Shown: positions 18,749 to 28,044, numbered from the stretch's first letter. The stretch is 64,000 nucleotides of DNA from Massilia sp. WG5 (GCF_001412595.2 NZ_CP012640.2:2480001-2544000); one strand, 5' to 3'. A program made the numbers and translations. Notes: generated by a model not told the origin, from the letters alone.

Positions 18749-20125
18749 TTAGCGGAAGTAAGCCGCCACCTCGCGCACCGCGCCTTCATCGAGCGTGCCG
18801 GCGCCCGCGCGCAGGCGAACCAGGCTGATCAGGTAGTTATAGCGGGCCTGCGCCAGGTCGCGCTGGCTGGTGTACAGCTGCTGCTGGGCGTTGAGCAGGT
18901 CGAGGTTGATGCGCACGCCGCCCTTGATGCTCTGCTCGGTTGCGGTCATCAGCAGCTTGCCGGACTCCACGGCTTTCTCCAGCGCAGCGACCTTGGCGAT
19001 GCTGTTTTGCACCTGGTCGTAGGCCTTGCGCATGTCGGCCAGGATACGGTTGCTGCGCACGTCGAAGTCAGCCCTGGCACGTTCATAAGCTGCGGCCGAC
19101 TGGCGCGTCGAGGCGCTGATCGCTCCGCCCTGGTAAATGGGAATGTTCACCTGCACGCCGATCGTACGGTTGGTGGTTTCCTGGTTGAGCTGGTTGATCG
19201 CCTCGTTATTGCCCTTGCTGTAAGCGGCGACCAGGTCGACACGCGGAAAATGTCCAGCCCTCTGGCGCTGGATGTCCAGGCGCTGGTTTTCGATCGCCAG
19301 ACGCGCAGCGGCCAGCTCCGGATTATTCGCGATGGCAGTCTGCCGCCAGTCCTCGAAGCTCTTCAGCCCCAAGGCCTGCACATGGAAGTTCGGTCCCAGC
19401 TTGTCCAGCGTGCCCGGATCCATGCCGATCACGCCCGCCAGCGTATCGCGCGCGGCGGTTTCGTTGTCCTTCGCTTCGATCAGCTGGGCTTCGGCGAGGT
19501 CCAGGCGCGCCTGGGTCTCGATCATGTCGGTCTTGGTGCCCTCGCCTTTTTCGAACAGGTGCTGGTTGACCTTCTGCTGCTCGGCATACATGTCGCGCTG
19601 CACCCGCGAGAGCTCGGCCTGGTCTTCAGCGAACAGTGCGTCGGCGTAGGCGCTGATGACGCGGATGATGACGTCACTGGTGTTTGCCTCGAACTGCTTG
19701 GCGCCCTGCGCGGCCTGTACCTTGCCCTGGCGGTAGCGCGCGATCCCATCCAGGCTCAGGATCGGCTGGCGCAGCTGGACCACCGACGAGTGGCTGAGAT
19801 AACGTGGATGGGTCGGGGTTTCGACAATTTTTCCCGTCAGGGGATTTGCCTGAAAATAGGTGACGTCGGCCACGTTCCGGCTGCCGGAATAGCTGGCCGA
19901 CACCTGCGGCAACAGCGCCGAACGGCCCAGCACGGCATTTTCCTTGGCCGACTCGTTCTCCCAGAAATTCATGCGGTAGGCCGGGTCGTTCTTCAGGGCT
20001 GCCTCATAGGCCTGCTGCAGGCTGACCGCGCCGGCACTGCCGGACACGGCCGCCAGCAGCGCAGCCAGGGCGACAGCCTTCCGGCGCAGCACGCCGGTGC
20101 TCACGATTGCTTTGGCCACGGTCAA
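18749..20125 (-). CDS. TolC family outer-membrane protein of type I secretion
   Basis: The 458-residue protein has a signal peptide (residues 1-33, ending SAGA-V) and the two-fold TolC repeat: LQQAYEAALKNDPAYR in the first half and NPELAAARLAIENQRLDIQRQRAGHFPRVDL in the second, with long coiled coils between. It would form the trimeric outer-membrane channel-tunnel. It is last in a three-gene operon (ABC, HlyD, TolC) and overlaps the HlyD stop by 4 nt (ATGA). A terminator follows. Confidence 0.93.
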   Translation of the reverse strand: MTVAKAIVSTGVLRRKAVALAALLAAVSGSAGAVSLQQAYEAALKNDPAYRMNFWENESAKENAVLGRSALLPQVSASYSGSRNVADVTYFQANPLTGKIVETPTHPRYLSHSSVVQLRQPILSLDGIARYRQGKVQAAQGAKQFEANTSDVIIRVISAYADALFAEDQAELSRVQRDMYAEQQKVNQHLFEKGEGTKTDMIETQARLDLAEAQLIEAKDNETAARDTLAGVIGMDPGTLDKLGPNFHVQALGLKSFEDWRQTAIANNPELAAARLAIENQRLDIQRQRAGHFPRVDLVAAYSKGNNEAINQLNQETTNRTIGVQVNIPIYQGGAISASTRQSAAAYERARADFDVRSNRILADMRKAYDQVQNSIAKVAALEKAVESGKLLMTATEQSIKGGVRINLDLLNAQQQLYTSQRDLAQARYNYLISLVRLRAGAGTLDEGAVREVAAYFR

Positions 20126-21492
20126 TCCTCGCTCATCGAGGAATGGGCACGGTCGAACACCGGCTTGAGCAGGTAGCTCATCATGGTGCGCTCGCCGGTC
20201 TTGACGAACAGTTCCGCCGGCATGCCGGGACGGATGTCCATCTTGTGGTGGGCGATCATCTTCGCGCCTTCCGGCGTCACCTTCACGCGCACCTTGTAAT
20301 AGGGCGCGCCGGTACGCTCGTCGACGGTACGGTCGGCCGAGACAGCTTCCACCACGCCCGGGATGTGCGGGGTACGGTTGGCGTTGAAGGCCGAGAAGAT
20401 CAGCTCGGTCGGCAGGCCAACATGCACCTTGTCGATCAGGTTGACTTGCAGCTGGCCTTCGACGATCAGCGGATCGTCCGCCGGCACGATGTCCATCATC
20501 TTGAAGCCCGGCGACACCACGCCGCCGTTGGTGAACACGGCCAGGTTGACCACGGTGCCGTCGACCGGCGCCTTGACGTCGACGTTGGCCAGTTCGAATT
20601 GCTGGGCGCTCATGCGCGCACCCTGCGCTTCGGCTTCCTTCTGTGTCTCGGCCAGCTGCGTGCGCACTTCCTTCTGGTAATCCTGCATGCGCTGCGACTT
20701 GCGCAGGTTCAGTTCCAGCACCTGGCGCTGCGAACGACCGATATTGCCGATGTCTTCCGAAATCGCGCCCTGCAGCTGGGCATAGGTACGTTCCAGGTCC
20801 AGCAGGCGGTTGCGCGCCACATAGCCTTCCTTGGAGAGGTCACGCATGCCATCCAGCTGCTCCTTCAGGAAGCCGACCTGGGCCTTCTTGCTGTCGCGCG
20901 ATTCCTGCAGGCCCTGGATCTGTATCTTCAGTCCGGCAATGCTCTCGTCCACACCGCCCAGCTCACTCTGCAGCGAGGCGCGGCGCGAGGCCAGCAGCTG
21001 GGTTTGCAGCGTCATCGTCTCGGCCACGCGCGGATCGCTGGCGCGCTTGGTCAGCTCTTCCGGAAAGCGGATGGTCTTGAGTCCATCACGCTCGGCCAGC
21101 AGGCGTGCCTCGGTGGCGCGCGCACTCAGGTATTGGGCCTCGGTCATGTCGACGCCGGCACGCGCAGTGACAGGATTCATGCGCACCAGCACCTGGCCGG
21201 CCTTCACCACGTCGCCGTCCTTGACCAAAATTTCCTGGATGGTGCCGCCAGTCTGGTGCTGCACGGCCTTGCGATTCGATTCCTTGGCCACGGTGCCGGA
21301 CATCGGTACGCCCTTGTCGAGCGGCGCGAACGCTGCCCAGACCAGGAAGCCGATCACGCCGACCAGTACGATCAGCCAGCCGGTGCGTGCATAGGCGCGC
21401 GCGTCGGTGTTCACGGTCAGCGGCGCGACGTCATGACCGATGACTTCGGTTGCCGCATCCTTGTGCGCATCCTTGTTCTGAATGAGCTTCAT
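20122..21492 (-). CDS. HlyD family type I secretion periplasmic adaptor
   Basis: The 456-residue membrane fusion protein has one N-terminal transmembrane helix (about residues 36-57, TGWLIVLVGVIGFLVWAAF). Next come a lipoyl half (VKDGDVVKAGQVLVRMNP), long alpha-hairpin coiled coils (about 120-290), the second lipoyl half (FELANVDVKAPVDGTVVNLAVFTNGGVV) and a beta-barrel end. The C-terminal RPGMPAELFVKTGERT is the HlyD signature. It bridges the inner-membrane ABC protein to TolC. It shares one base with the upstream ABC stop (TAATG) and 4 nt with TolC. Confidence 0.94.
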   Translation of the reverse strand: MKLIQNKDAHKDAATEVIGHDVAPLTVNTDARAYARTGWLIVLVGVIGFLVWAAFAPLDKGVPMSGTVAKESNRKAVQHQTGGTIQEILVKDGDVVKAGQVLVRMNPVTARAGVDMTEAQYLSARATEARLLAERDGLKTIRFPEELTKRASDPRVAETMTLQTQLLASRRASLQSELGGVDESIAGLKIQIQGLQESRDSKKAQVGFLKEQLDGMRDLSKEGYVARNRLLDLERTYAQLQGAISEDIGNIGRSQRQVLELNLRKSQRMQDYQKEVRTQLAETQKEAEAQGARMSAQQFELANVDVKAPVDGTVVNLAVFTNGGVVSPGFKMMDIVPADDPLIVEGQLQVNLIDKVHVGLPTELIFSAFNANRTPHIPGVVEAVSADRTVDERTGAPYYKVRVKVTPEGAKMIAHHKMDIRPGMPAELFVKTGERTMMSYLLKPVFDRAHSSMSED

Positions 21493-23342
21493 TATTTGTT
21501 TCCTTGTTCGGTCATTGCGGCTGCTGCGGCCGCCTCTGCTTCGGCCTGCGCCTTGCGGGCCTGGGCCTGTGCCTGTGCCTGTGCCTGTGCCTGTTGTGCG
21601 GCCTGTGCCTGCTGCGCGGCCTGTGCCTGTGCCTGCTGCTGGGACAGCGCTTTCTGGTTGGCGTCCTGGATCGCAGCCAGTACCTGGTCGGTCGGACCGA
21701 ACATCTGAGCCACACCGTCGCGTAGCAGCAGCAGCTTGTTGGTGGCGCCGATGATACTGGTGCGGTGCGTGATCAGCACAATGGTCTTGCCGCGGCGGCG
21801 CAGGTCGAGCACTGCCTGCACCAGCGCCTGCTCACCGACTTCGTCGAGGTTCGAGTTCGGTTCATCCAGCACCACCAGCGCCGGGTCGCCGTACATTGCG
21901 CGGGCCAGGCCCAGACGCTGCTTCTGACCGCCGGACAGGCCGGCGCCGCCATCCCCCAGCAGCGTATCGTAGCCTTTCGGCAGGTGCAGGATCATATCGT
22001 GGACACCAGCGCGCTTTGCGGCCTCCACCACTTTTTCCGCGTCAACCTCGCCGAAGCGGGCAATGTTATCGCTGACGGTGCCGCCAAACAGCTCGATGTC
22101 CTGCGGCAGGTAGCCAATATTCGGGCCGAGTTCGCCCTTGTTCCAGCTGTAGATGTCGGCGCCGTCGAGGCGCACCTTGCCGGCCGCGGCCGGCCATACG
22201 CCCACCAACAGGCGCGCCAGGGTCGACTTGCCGGAACCGGACGGTCCGATTACACCCAGCGCATCGCCTGGGGCGATGGCGAACGTCAGGGCGCGCACCA
22301 CCGGCTGGGCGGCCCCTGGCGGCGCCGCAGTGACGCCTTCGACGGTCACGGCCCCCTGTGGCTTCGGCAACTCCATGCCGACGCCACGTTCCGGATTCGT
22401 GCTCAGCAGCGCAGTAAGACGCTCGTAGGAGCTACGCGTGCTGGCCCAAGATTTCCACACCGCAATCACTTGCTGCACCGGGGCCAGCGCGCGGCCTACC
22501 AGGATCGATGCGGCGATCATCATGCCCGGAGTGATCCGGCCGTCAATCACCAGCAGCGCGCCCAAGCCCAGCACGAGCGACTGCAGCGAAGTCTGGGTAA
22601 ACTTCGTGATCGCGCTCACGATACCGGCCTTCTGGCTGGCTTCAGCCTGCAAGCTGAGGAAACGGCTGTGCAACTTGTACCAGCGGCGCATCAGGTTGGG
22701 CAGCATGCCCATCGATTCGATGACTTCGGCGTTACGCAGATTGTTGGTAGCCAGGGTGCTGGCCGCGATTGCCATGCTGTTGGCTTCGCTCAGCGGTCCT
22801 TTCGACACCTTTTCGTTGACGATGGCGAGAATGACGAGCACCACCGTGCCGCACAGTGCGAACAGGCCGAGCCAGGGTTCGAAGAAGAAGATGACGATCA
22901 GGTAGATCGGAAACCAGGGAGCGTCAAAGAAGGCGAACAATGCGTTACCCGTGAGGAACTGACGCAAACCGGTCAGGTCGTTCAATGCCTGTCCCGCATT
23001 GCCACCGGCCTTCTTGAGGTTTTGCTCGAACGCGGCCGTATAGACACGCTTGTTGAGCATCATGTCGAACTTGGCGCCAATACGCACCAGCACAAAGCTG
23101 CGCATCATTTCCAGCGCGGACATTAACACGTAGGCGCCGAGCATCATGAGCGTCAGCATCAGCAGCGTGATCTCGTTGCGGCTCGCCAGGACACGGTCAT
23201 AAACCTGCAGCATGTACAGGGAGGGTGTCAATGCCAGCAGGTTCGTGATCGCGCTGAACGTACCGACGGTGACGAAAGTACTTTTGAAGCTGCGCAGGAT
23301 CTGCGCAATCTCGTTCTGGGGTTGGGATAGTTTGTTGTTCAT
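21492..23342 (-). CDS. Type I secretion system permease/ATPase
   Basis: The 616-residue ABC exporter has its transmembrane domain at about 15-300, without an N-terminal C39 peptidase. The nucleotide-binding domain carries Walker A GPSGSGKST, signature LSGGQKQRLGLARA and Walker B LVVLDEPNSNLD with the switch His in ITHRTS. The last ~70 residues are a Gln/Ala tract made by a hexanucleotide repeat. ATG 23342 is the start; a TTG at 23393 would lie only a few bases after the predicted transcription start. A CRP-like site and -10 box precede it. It powers secretion of unfolded substrates, most likely the large DUF4214/RTX-like protein encoded just upstream. Confidence 0.94.
   Translation of the reverse strand: MNNKLSQPQNEIAQILRSFKSTFVTVGTFSAITNLLALTPSLYMLQVYDRVLASRNEITLLMLTLMMLGAYVLMSALEMMRSFVLVRIGAKFDMMLNKRVYTAAFEQNLKKAGGNAGQALNDLTGLRQFLTGNALFAFFDAPWFPIYLIVIFFFEPWLGLFALCGTVVLVILAIVNEKVSKGPLSEANSMAIAASTLATNNLRNAEVIESMGMLPNLMRRWYKLHSRFLSLQAEASQKAGIVSAITKFTQTSLQSLVLGLGALLVIDGRITPGMMIAASILVGRALAPVQQVIAVWKSWASTRSSYERLTALLSTNPERGVGMELPKPQGAVTVEGVTAAPPGAAQPVVRALTFAIAPGDALGVIGPSGSGKSTLARLLVGVWPAAAGKVRLDGADIYSWNKGELGPNIGYLPQDIELFGGTVSDNIARFGEVDAEKVVEAAKRAGVHDMILHLPKGYDTLLGDGGAGLSGGQKQRLGLARAMYGDPALVVLDEPNSNLDEVGEQALVQAVLDLRRRGKTIVLITHRTSIIGATNKLLLLRDGVAQMFGPTDQVLAAIQDANQKALSQQQAQAQAAQQAQAAQQAQAQAQAQAQARKAQAEAEAAAAAAMTEQGNK
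21565..21594 (-). repeat. (ACAGGC)5 hexanucleotide repeat in the T1SS ATPase
   Basis: Five exact GCCTGT units read from the plus strand encode alternating Gln-Ala on the minus strand. More degenerate copies extend the Gln/Ala tail on both sides. Slippage would change tail length in steps of two residues without a frameshift. Confidence 0.85.
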
Positions 23343-23404
23343 CTTTGCCGTCTTAAGGGTAATGCCCGATAAGTGGGTAGCGGCCACTGTCAAGCAGTCG
23401 CGAC

Positions 23405-23448
23405 ATTATCGCTTAAAAACGGAACAAAATGTGACGTGGATCACATTT
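23405..23448 (-). promoter_or_regulatory. CRP-type site plus -10 box in front of the T1SS operon
   Basis: A 22-bp palindrome at 23427-23448 has the half sites TGTGA(C/T) and TCACA, a 4-bp centre and AAA/TTT flanks. This matches the E. coli CRP consensus outside the centre. On the minus strand GATAAT (23410-23405) follows 16 nt after the site. That puts the site centre near -39.5 and the transcription start near 23398, a class II layout in which the site replaces the -35 box. Confidence 0.75.
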
Positions 23449-23523
23449 AATGTATTTGACTTGTTGCTTTCCGGCGTATTGCGCGCCGGGGGACAGAACG
23501 ACAGCGAGTCTAGCAAAGAAATG

Positions 23524-23551
23524 AAAAAGCCTCCCAGCATGACTGAAGGCT
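23524..23551 (-). terminator. Rho-independent terminator downstream of the large surface-protein gene
   Basis: On the minus strand AGCCTTCAG and CTGGGAGGCT form an imperfect stem that leads into TTTTT. It lies about 200 nt after the stop and before the T1SS promoter, so the two transcripts are separate. Confidence 0.7.
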
Positions 23552-23669
23552 CGTGCACGGCAGCGTCAAGCAATCATTCCATTTGCGCCTACACCCAGCA
23601 GCCAGATGGCCGCATTCGAAAGCGCTGCAGAAAAAATCCTCATCGATGCTTACCGCGCTTGATGCAATG

Positions 23670-23739
23670 AGGCGGAAGGGTTGGATTTGCATCCGCGCCT
23701 TCCGCCTAGACCACTCACCTGCCCGAAAGCAGGTGAGTG
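23670..23739. repeat. Two perfect hairpins directly after the surface-protein stop
   Basis: CACTCACCTGC/GCAGGTGAGTG (11 bp, loop CCGAAA, 23712-23739) and AGGCGGAAGG/CCTTCCGCCT (10 bp, 23670-23707) stand in tandem. Neither has a T-tract. They may protect the 3' end of a very abundant mRNA or act as an inefficient terminator. Confidence 0.65.
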
Positions 23740-23748
23740 AACGAGCGA

Positions 23749-26700
23749 TTACACCAGGCCCAGGGTGCCGAAGTCGGCGTTGAAGCTCAGGTTGCTACCG
23801 TCGATGCCGGTCAGCTTGACGATCGAATCGACGCCATTGACGAAGGTATCGTGCGGACCACCGTGATCCACGACCACGTAGGTGTCGCCCTTGTAGTTGA
23901 ACCACACGGCAGCAGCGGCGCCACCTTCCTTCACTGCAGCATTGACGAAGTCCGAGAACTGTGCAGTCGCGTCGTTCAGGGTTGCGCCCAGCTTGGCAAC
24001 AGTAGCGCCAGCCGTCGTGCCCAGTTGCAGCAGGTCGCCGCCTTTGAAATCCAGGATTTCAGAGTAGGTGTTGGCCTGCTTGTTGCCAACGGTGTTCAGG
24101 ATGAACAGGTCGTTACCGTCACCGCCGGTCACCTTGGCGCCGTTGCTGCCCAGGCCGATGATGTCGTTACCGGCACCACCGTTGATAACGTCGGCCTTGG
24201 CATCCGTACCAACCGAAGCGTACAGGGTGTCAGCAGCCGAACCACCGGTGATGGTCATGGCGACTGCGCCGGTAGCGGCAACAGCCAGTTTGCCGGTCAG
24301 GGCAGTAGCGTCGATGGTTGCCAGCAGCGGGGTTGCTGCAGCGGTCAGACCCAGGGTGATGTTCGAGTTACCCGAAACGGTCAACAGGGCTGCCTTATCA
24401 GCATTCAGGTTCAGACTAGCGGTGTTGGTCACATTGCCGAACGCATCGGTAGGCGACAGATCACCGGCGTTGAGCGTGATAGTCTCGACGCCCGCCACGT
24501 TCACGGTGCCGAAGTTCAGGCTGTCGCCATCCACGGTGGTAACGATGTTGAAGCTATCGGCGGTGCCGGTAGCGTCAGCCATCTTCACGGTCACACCAGC
24601 GCCGCCATCAACCAGTTCCAGCGTGCTGTTGTTGGCCATTTTGTCCAGGGTCAAGGTCGACATCGGATTGCCAACATCTGCGCCATGGGTGGTGACATTG
24701 ACAGCAACAGCCGGGGCGGTAGCCGTGCTCTTCACGTTGGTGATTGCGAAGTCCGACGCAGCAGCGTCCGCTGCACTGAAATCCTTTGCGGTGAAGTCGA
24801 CGGTGCTACCGGTGACAGGGTCCACAACAGCGGTCCAATGTGCGAACGTCTTCGCTGCAACTGCGGCAGCGATATCGGCCGGGGTCATGTCGCTCGACAG
24901 GGTAATGGTGACGCCATCAAACACGATGGTGTCAGCGTCTTCGATCGCACCCGATCCACCGAATGCGGCTTTGAAGACTTCATTGGTAGTTGCATCGCCA
25001 GGAGTAGTGACGGTTACAGCCACGGCAGCAGTGGTAGCATCCGTATCGACGATGGCGAAGTCGGTCGCTTTCACGTCGGGGGCCGAAGCAGCATTCTGGG
25101 CCTGGAAGGTCACGACGGAACCGTTGACGCCGGTCACGATGTAATGCGTCGACGACTGGTTAATGAACTTCGCTGCGATCTGAGCTGCAGTTTCGCCGCC
25201 AGCCAGGGTGATGGTGAGGCCGTCGAAGGTGATGGTGTCGCCACCGCGGACTGCACCCGACGAAGCGAAGTCAGCATTGAACACTTCCTTGACAGCAGCA
25301 GCAGAGCTAGCGGCAGAGTTGTTGCTCACGACGTAATTGATGCCGTCCATATTGGCCATGTTGACCGTAGTGGCGGTAGTCACTTTGTCGGTGATTTCCA
25401 GCTTTTCGAAGCCGTCGATCTTCCCGGCGAAGGTAGCGTTGGCCGAGAACGCAGCGGCACTGGCACCATTCATTGCGATGGTGTCGACGCCTGCGCCACC
25501 GCTCAGGGTAGCGGTCGGCAGAGCGGCGGCGCCGGTGCTGGTCAGGACCAGTTTGTCGTCGCCTGCCCCCAGGTCGACAGCCTTGCTGATGGCGGTTTCT
25601 GCGTTGGCGATGGTCACGGTGTCGCTACCTGCGCCGCCGGTGTAGGTGGTGGTGGTGCCGTCGGCGATAGTGAACTCGGCGGTGCCGGCGGTCATGCCGC
25701 TGGTGTTGATCGAGGTGGCAGCAGCCAGGCCGCCAGTCGCGGTGGTACCGGCAACGTTACCGGTGCCTGCGACGTTGACGGCGGTAGCCGTAGCCGAGAT
25801 CAGGGTCGTCTGGACGTCGTCGCCGTTGATGGTGGCGTTGATGGTCTTCGTCGCGCCAGTTCCGACGCTGACGGTGCCGTCGACTTCGGTCAGGTTCAGT
25901 GCCAGGGTCGAAGCTGCGCTGCCGATAGCGAAGTCGCCGCCGTTCGACAGGGTGACGGTGGCCAGAGCCGTGTTGCCGGCGCCGACGCTGGTGATGGCGT
26001 CAGCACCGCTGGAGGTGTAACCGTCGATGGTGACGGTCTTCAGTGCAGCGCTGCCATCGATGGTGACGACACCGGTTGCCACGCCCAGGGTGTTCTGCGC
26101 GGAGACGGCAGCGAGACCTTGGGTGGTGGTGGTGGCGGTTGCATTGACCGTCGACAGCTCCAGGTCGGCCATGGCGGTGTTGGCCTTGCCGGTGAAGATG
26201 ACGGTGTCGTCGGTGGCGGTAGTGGTGCTCCAGTTGGCCAGCAGAGCACCAGTGTAAACACCTTTGGCGCTGATGCCCGAACCTTGGGTGTCGCCAGTAG
26301 CAGTGATCACGATGGGGGCCAGAGAGAATTCATTTGGCTTGATCGCGCTTGCCGACAGGTTCGTGAACGCTTGTGCAACTTCGGCAGCGGTCAGGTCCTT
26401 GGCAGCGGTAAAGGTCAGGCCGCCGACGGTAACGGATTCGGTCGCTTTCAGTGCGGTGAACTTGACGCTGGCCACTTCGGTTGCACCAGCCACGGCTGCG
26501 CGGCTCTTAGCGGTAACATCGGCGTCCTGCTTGACGGTGACGTCGGTGGTCACGGCGGTGGCAGTGATGTGCACGTCGCCTTGGGTGACGGTTTCCTTGC
26601 CGCCGTCAGCGACCAGGGCGCTGACGCCACTGGTGGCTTTCTGGGTCACGCTGATGACCTTGCCGCCTTCCACGGTGATGTCGCCCATCGCGACATTAGT

Positions 26701-27909
26701 GGTAGTGGCGGCGGTGGCGTTGTTGACCGCTGCTGCACCGGTTGCGACGATGGTGACGTTGCCCGCTGCATCAGTGCCGTTGCCGGTAACGCCGACGTTG
26801 ATCGCGCTGTGTGCGTCGCTGACGTTGACGTTGACGTTGTTGCCTCCAACAACGTTGATGGTGTCAGCCGCTACGAGAGTATCGACATTATCAACGGTTA
26901 CGATGTGAGCCGCCGCACCAGCATCCTTCAGCGTGACGCCGACGTCAGTGGTCGCGCCAGCGGTCGCGGTGACGGTGCCACCTGCCTTGAGGACGTTCAG
27001 GTTGGTCACGCCGGTGGTGGCGGTGGTGTCGACGGTGACAGCCTTGGTGCCCGACACTTCGACGACTTCGACGCTGCTCAGGGTCGGCAGAGCGATGGCA
27101 TTGCCGGTTTCGTCAGCGATGCGGACGGTGTCGATGCCGGCGCCGCCGTTGACGACGTCCAGGCCGCTGACGGTGTTCAGTTCGGCGGAAGCCGAGATCG
27201 AACCGCTGAAGATATCGTTACCGCCGGTGCCCGCCAGGGTATCCAGGCCTTTGGTGAACGCAGTAGCGGCGCCCTGGACCGGAGCATTGGTCAGGCCGTT
27301 CAGGGTGTCGGTGACGGTGTTCTGGTAAGCGGTGACGTCGGTCGAATTGCTAACGCCGCCCAGCAGCGAACGGCCTGCAGCGGCAGCCTGGTCGCCTGCG
27401 TACGCGGTGATTTCAGCCGGGGTGTCGATTGCGGTGGTGAACGAGGTGGCGACGGCCAGCTTGTTCTGCACGGTCAGCGCGTCCAGCTTGCCTTGCGCCG
27501 AGGTGTTGTCCAGCGCAGCCTGGGTGATCGAAGCAGCGGCGTTGGCTTTGGTCAGGGTGCCCGAGGTGATGGCGTTGACCCAGAAATTGAAACCGTCGAG
27601 GTCGGCGTCGCGGCCCAGGACGTTGTGGTAGATCGCGTTAACGAACTTGCCGATGCCGATCTGGCTGTTGTCGGAGCCGTACAGGGCAACCGATTCTGCC
27701 GAGTTGTTGAAGCTGTTGACCAGCTGCGCCAGTGCCGTGGTGCCAGCCGTGTCAGCCTGCACAGCAGCGTTCACTTCAGCGAAGGTCTTCGGTGCGCCCA
27801 TAGCGTCGAGTGCTGCCGAGAAATTCTGCAGGCCGTAGTAATCGGCCGGACGGCCGAAGTACGAAATGTACAGTTGCTGAACTACGCTGGTGTAGTCTTG
27901 TGCTGCCAT
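23749..27909 (-). CDS. Large DUF4214 / beta-repeat / RTX-like surface protein, predicted T1SS substrate
   Basis: The 1386-residue protein has no signal peptide. Its N-terminus is DUF4214 (VVQQLYISYFGRPADYYGLQNF, then IYHNVLGRDADLDGFNFWVNAI, to about residue 180). The middle is a long Thr/Ala/Val-rich beta-strand region that includes two ~100-residue repeats beginning KEVFNADFASSGAV and NEVFKAAFGGSGAI. The C-terminal ~130 residues hold RTX-like GGxGxD units (GGSAADTLYAS, NGGAGNDIIGLG, GGDGNDLFIL). Lys and Cys are scarce, as in S-layer proteins. The start has AAAGGA 9 nt upstream. It has its own CRP-like promoter. The T1SS operon starts 406 nt downstream in the same direction, making this the likely main substrate and a candidate cell-surface layer or adhesin. 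Exact function is inferred. Confidence 0.88.
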   Translation of the reverse strand: MAAQDYTSVVQQLYISYFGRPADYYGLQNFSAALDAMGAPKTFAEVNAAVQADTAGTTALAQLVNSFNNSAESVALYGSDNSQIGIGKFVNAIYHNVLGRDADLDGFNFWVNAITSGTLTKANAAASITQAALDNTSAQGKLDALTVQNKLAVATSFTTAIDTPAEITAYAGDQAAAAGRSLLGGVSNSTDVTAYQNTVTDTLNGLTNAPVQGAATAFTKGLDTLAGTGGNDIFSGSISASAELNTVSGLDVVNGGAGIDTVRIADETGNAIALPTLSSVEVVEVSGTKAVTVDTTATTGVTNLNVLKAGGTVTATAGATTDVGVTLKDAGAAAHIVTVDNVDTLVAADTINVVGGNNVNVNVSDAHSAINVGVTGNGTDAAGNVTIVATGAAAVNNATAATTTNVAMGDITVEGGKVISVTQKATSGVSALVADGGKETVTQGDVHITATAVTTDVTVKQDADVTAKSRAAVAGATEVASVKFTALKATESVTVGGLTFTAAKDLTAAEVAQAFTNLSASAIKPNEFSLAPIVITATGDTQGSGISAKGVYTGALLANWSTTTATDDTVIFTGKANTAMADLELSTVNATATTTTQGLAAVSAQNTLGVATGVVTIDGSAALKTVTIDGYTSSGADAITSVGAGNTALATVTLSNGGDFAIGSAASTLALNLTEVDGTVSVGTGATKTINATINGDDVQTTLISATATAVNVAGTGNVAGTTATGGLAAATSINTSGMTAGTAEFTIADGTTTTYTGGAGSDTVTIANAETAISKAVDLGAGDDKLVLTSTGAAALPTATLSGGAGVDTIAMNGASAAAFSANATFAGKIDGFEKLEITDKVTTATTVNMANMDGINYVVSNNSAASSAAAVKEVFNADFASSGAVRGGDTITFDGLTITLAGGETAAQIAAKFINQSSTHYIVTGVNGSVVTFQAQNAASAPDVKATDFAIVDTDATTAAVAVTVTTPGDATTNEVFKAAFGGSGAIEDADTIVFDGVTITLSSDMTPADIAAAVAAKTFAHWTAVVDPVTGSTVDFTAKDFSAADAAASDFAITNVKSTATAPAVAVNVTTHGADVGNPMSTLTLDKMANNSTLELVDGGAGVTVKMADATGTADSFNIVTTVDGDSLNFGTVNVAGVETITLNAGDLSPTDAFGNVTNTASLNLNADKAALLTVSGNSNITLGLTAAATPLLATIDATALTGKLAVAATGAVAMTITGGSAADTLYASVGTDAKADVINGGAGNDIIGLGSNGAKVTGGDGNDLFILNTVGNKQANTYSEILDFKGGDLLQLGTTAGATVAKLGATLNDATAQFSDFVNAAVKEGGAAAAVWFNYKGDTYVVVDHGGPHDTFVNGVDSIVKLTGIDGSNLSFNADFGTLGLV

Positions 27910-27999
27910 GATTTGAAATCCTTTAAGATTGTGTGGTTAGAACCAAGTCTGCTTCCGTAAGCTCTACAAACTTCCGGAACACTATTTGCAGAACTGCGA

Positions 28000-28044
28000 A
28001 GTATATTGCCAGATCGCCAGACTTGCGTTGTGACAGCGGTCACA
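28000..28044 (-). promoter_or_regulatory. CRP-type site plus -10 box in front of the surface-protein gene
   Basis: TGTGAC-AGCG-GTCACA (28029-28044) is a perfect 6+6 palindrome. TATACT (28005-28000, minus strand) follows 23 nt later, which places the site near -43.5 from a start at about 27993 and leaves an 84-nt leader. The rest of the 27910-28143 gap is AT-rich without coding sequence. Confidence 0.7.

Larger units (their letters stand above)
23343..23748 (-). other. 406-nt regulatory gap between the surface-protein gene and the T1SS operon
   Basis: Reading on the minus strand this holds two stable hairpins after the surface-protein stop (23670-23739), a terminator (23524-23551), and the T1SS promoter with its CRP-like palindrome (23405-23448). 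I see no credible coding sequence in it. Confidence 0.7.

Noticed and set aside
23343..23393. TTG start at 23393 for the T1SS ATPase
   Set aside because: The predicted transcription start is only about 5 nt upstream, and the extra 17 residues are not conserved-looking; ATG 23342 fits better.
23737..27960. A 1407-codon open frame on the plus strand opposite the surface protein
   Set aside because: It mirrors the low-complexity codon use of the real gene. The minus-strand gene has a ribosome site, DUF4214 and RTX units.
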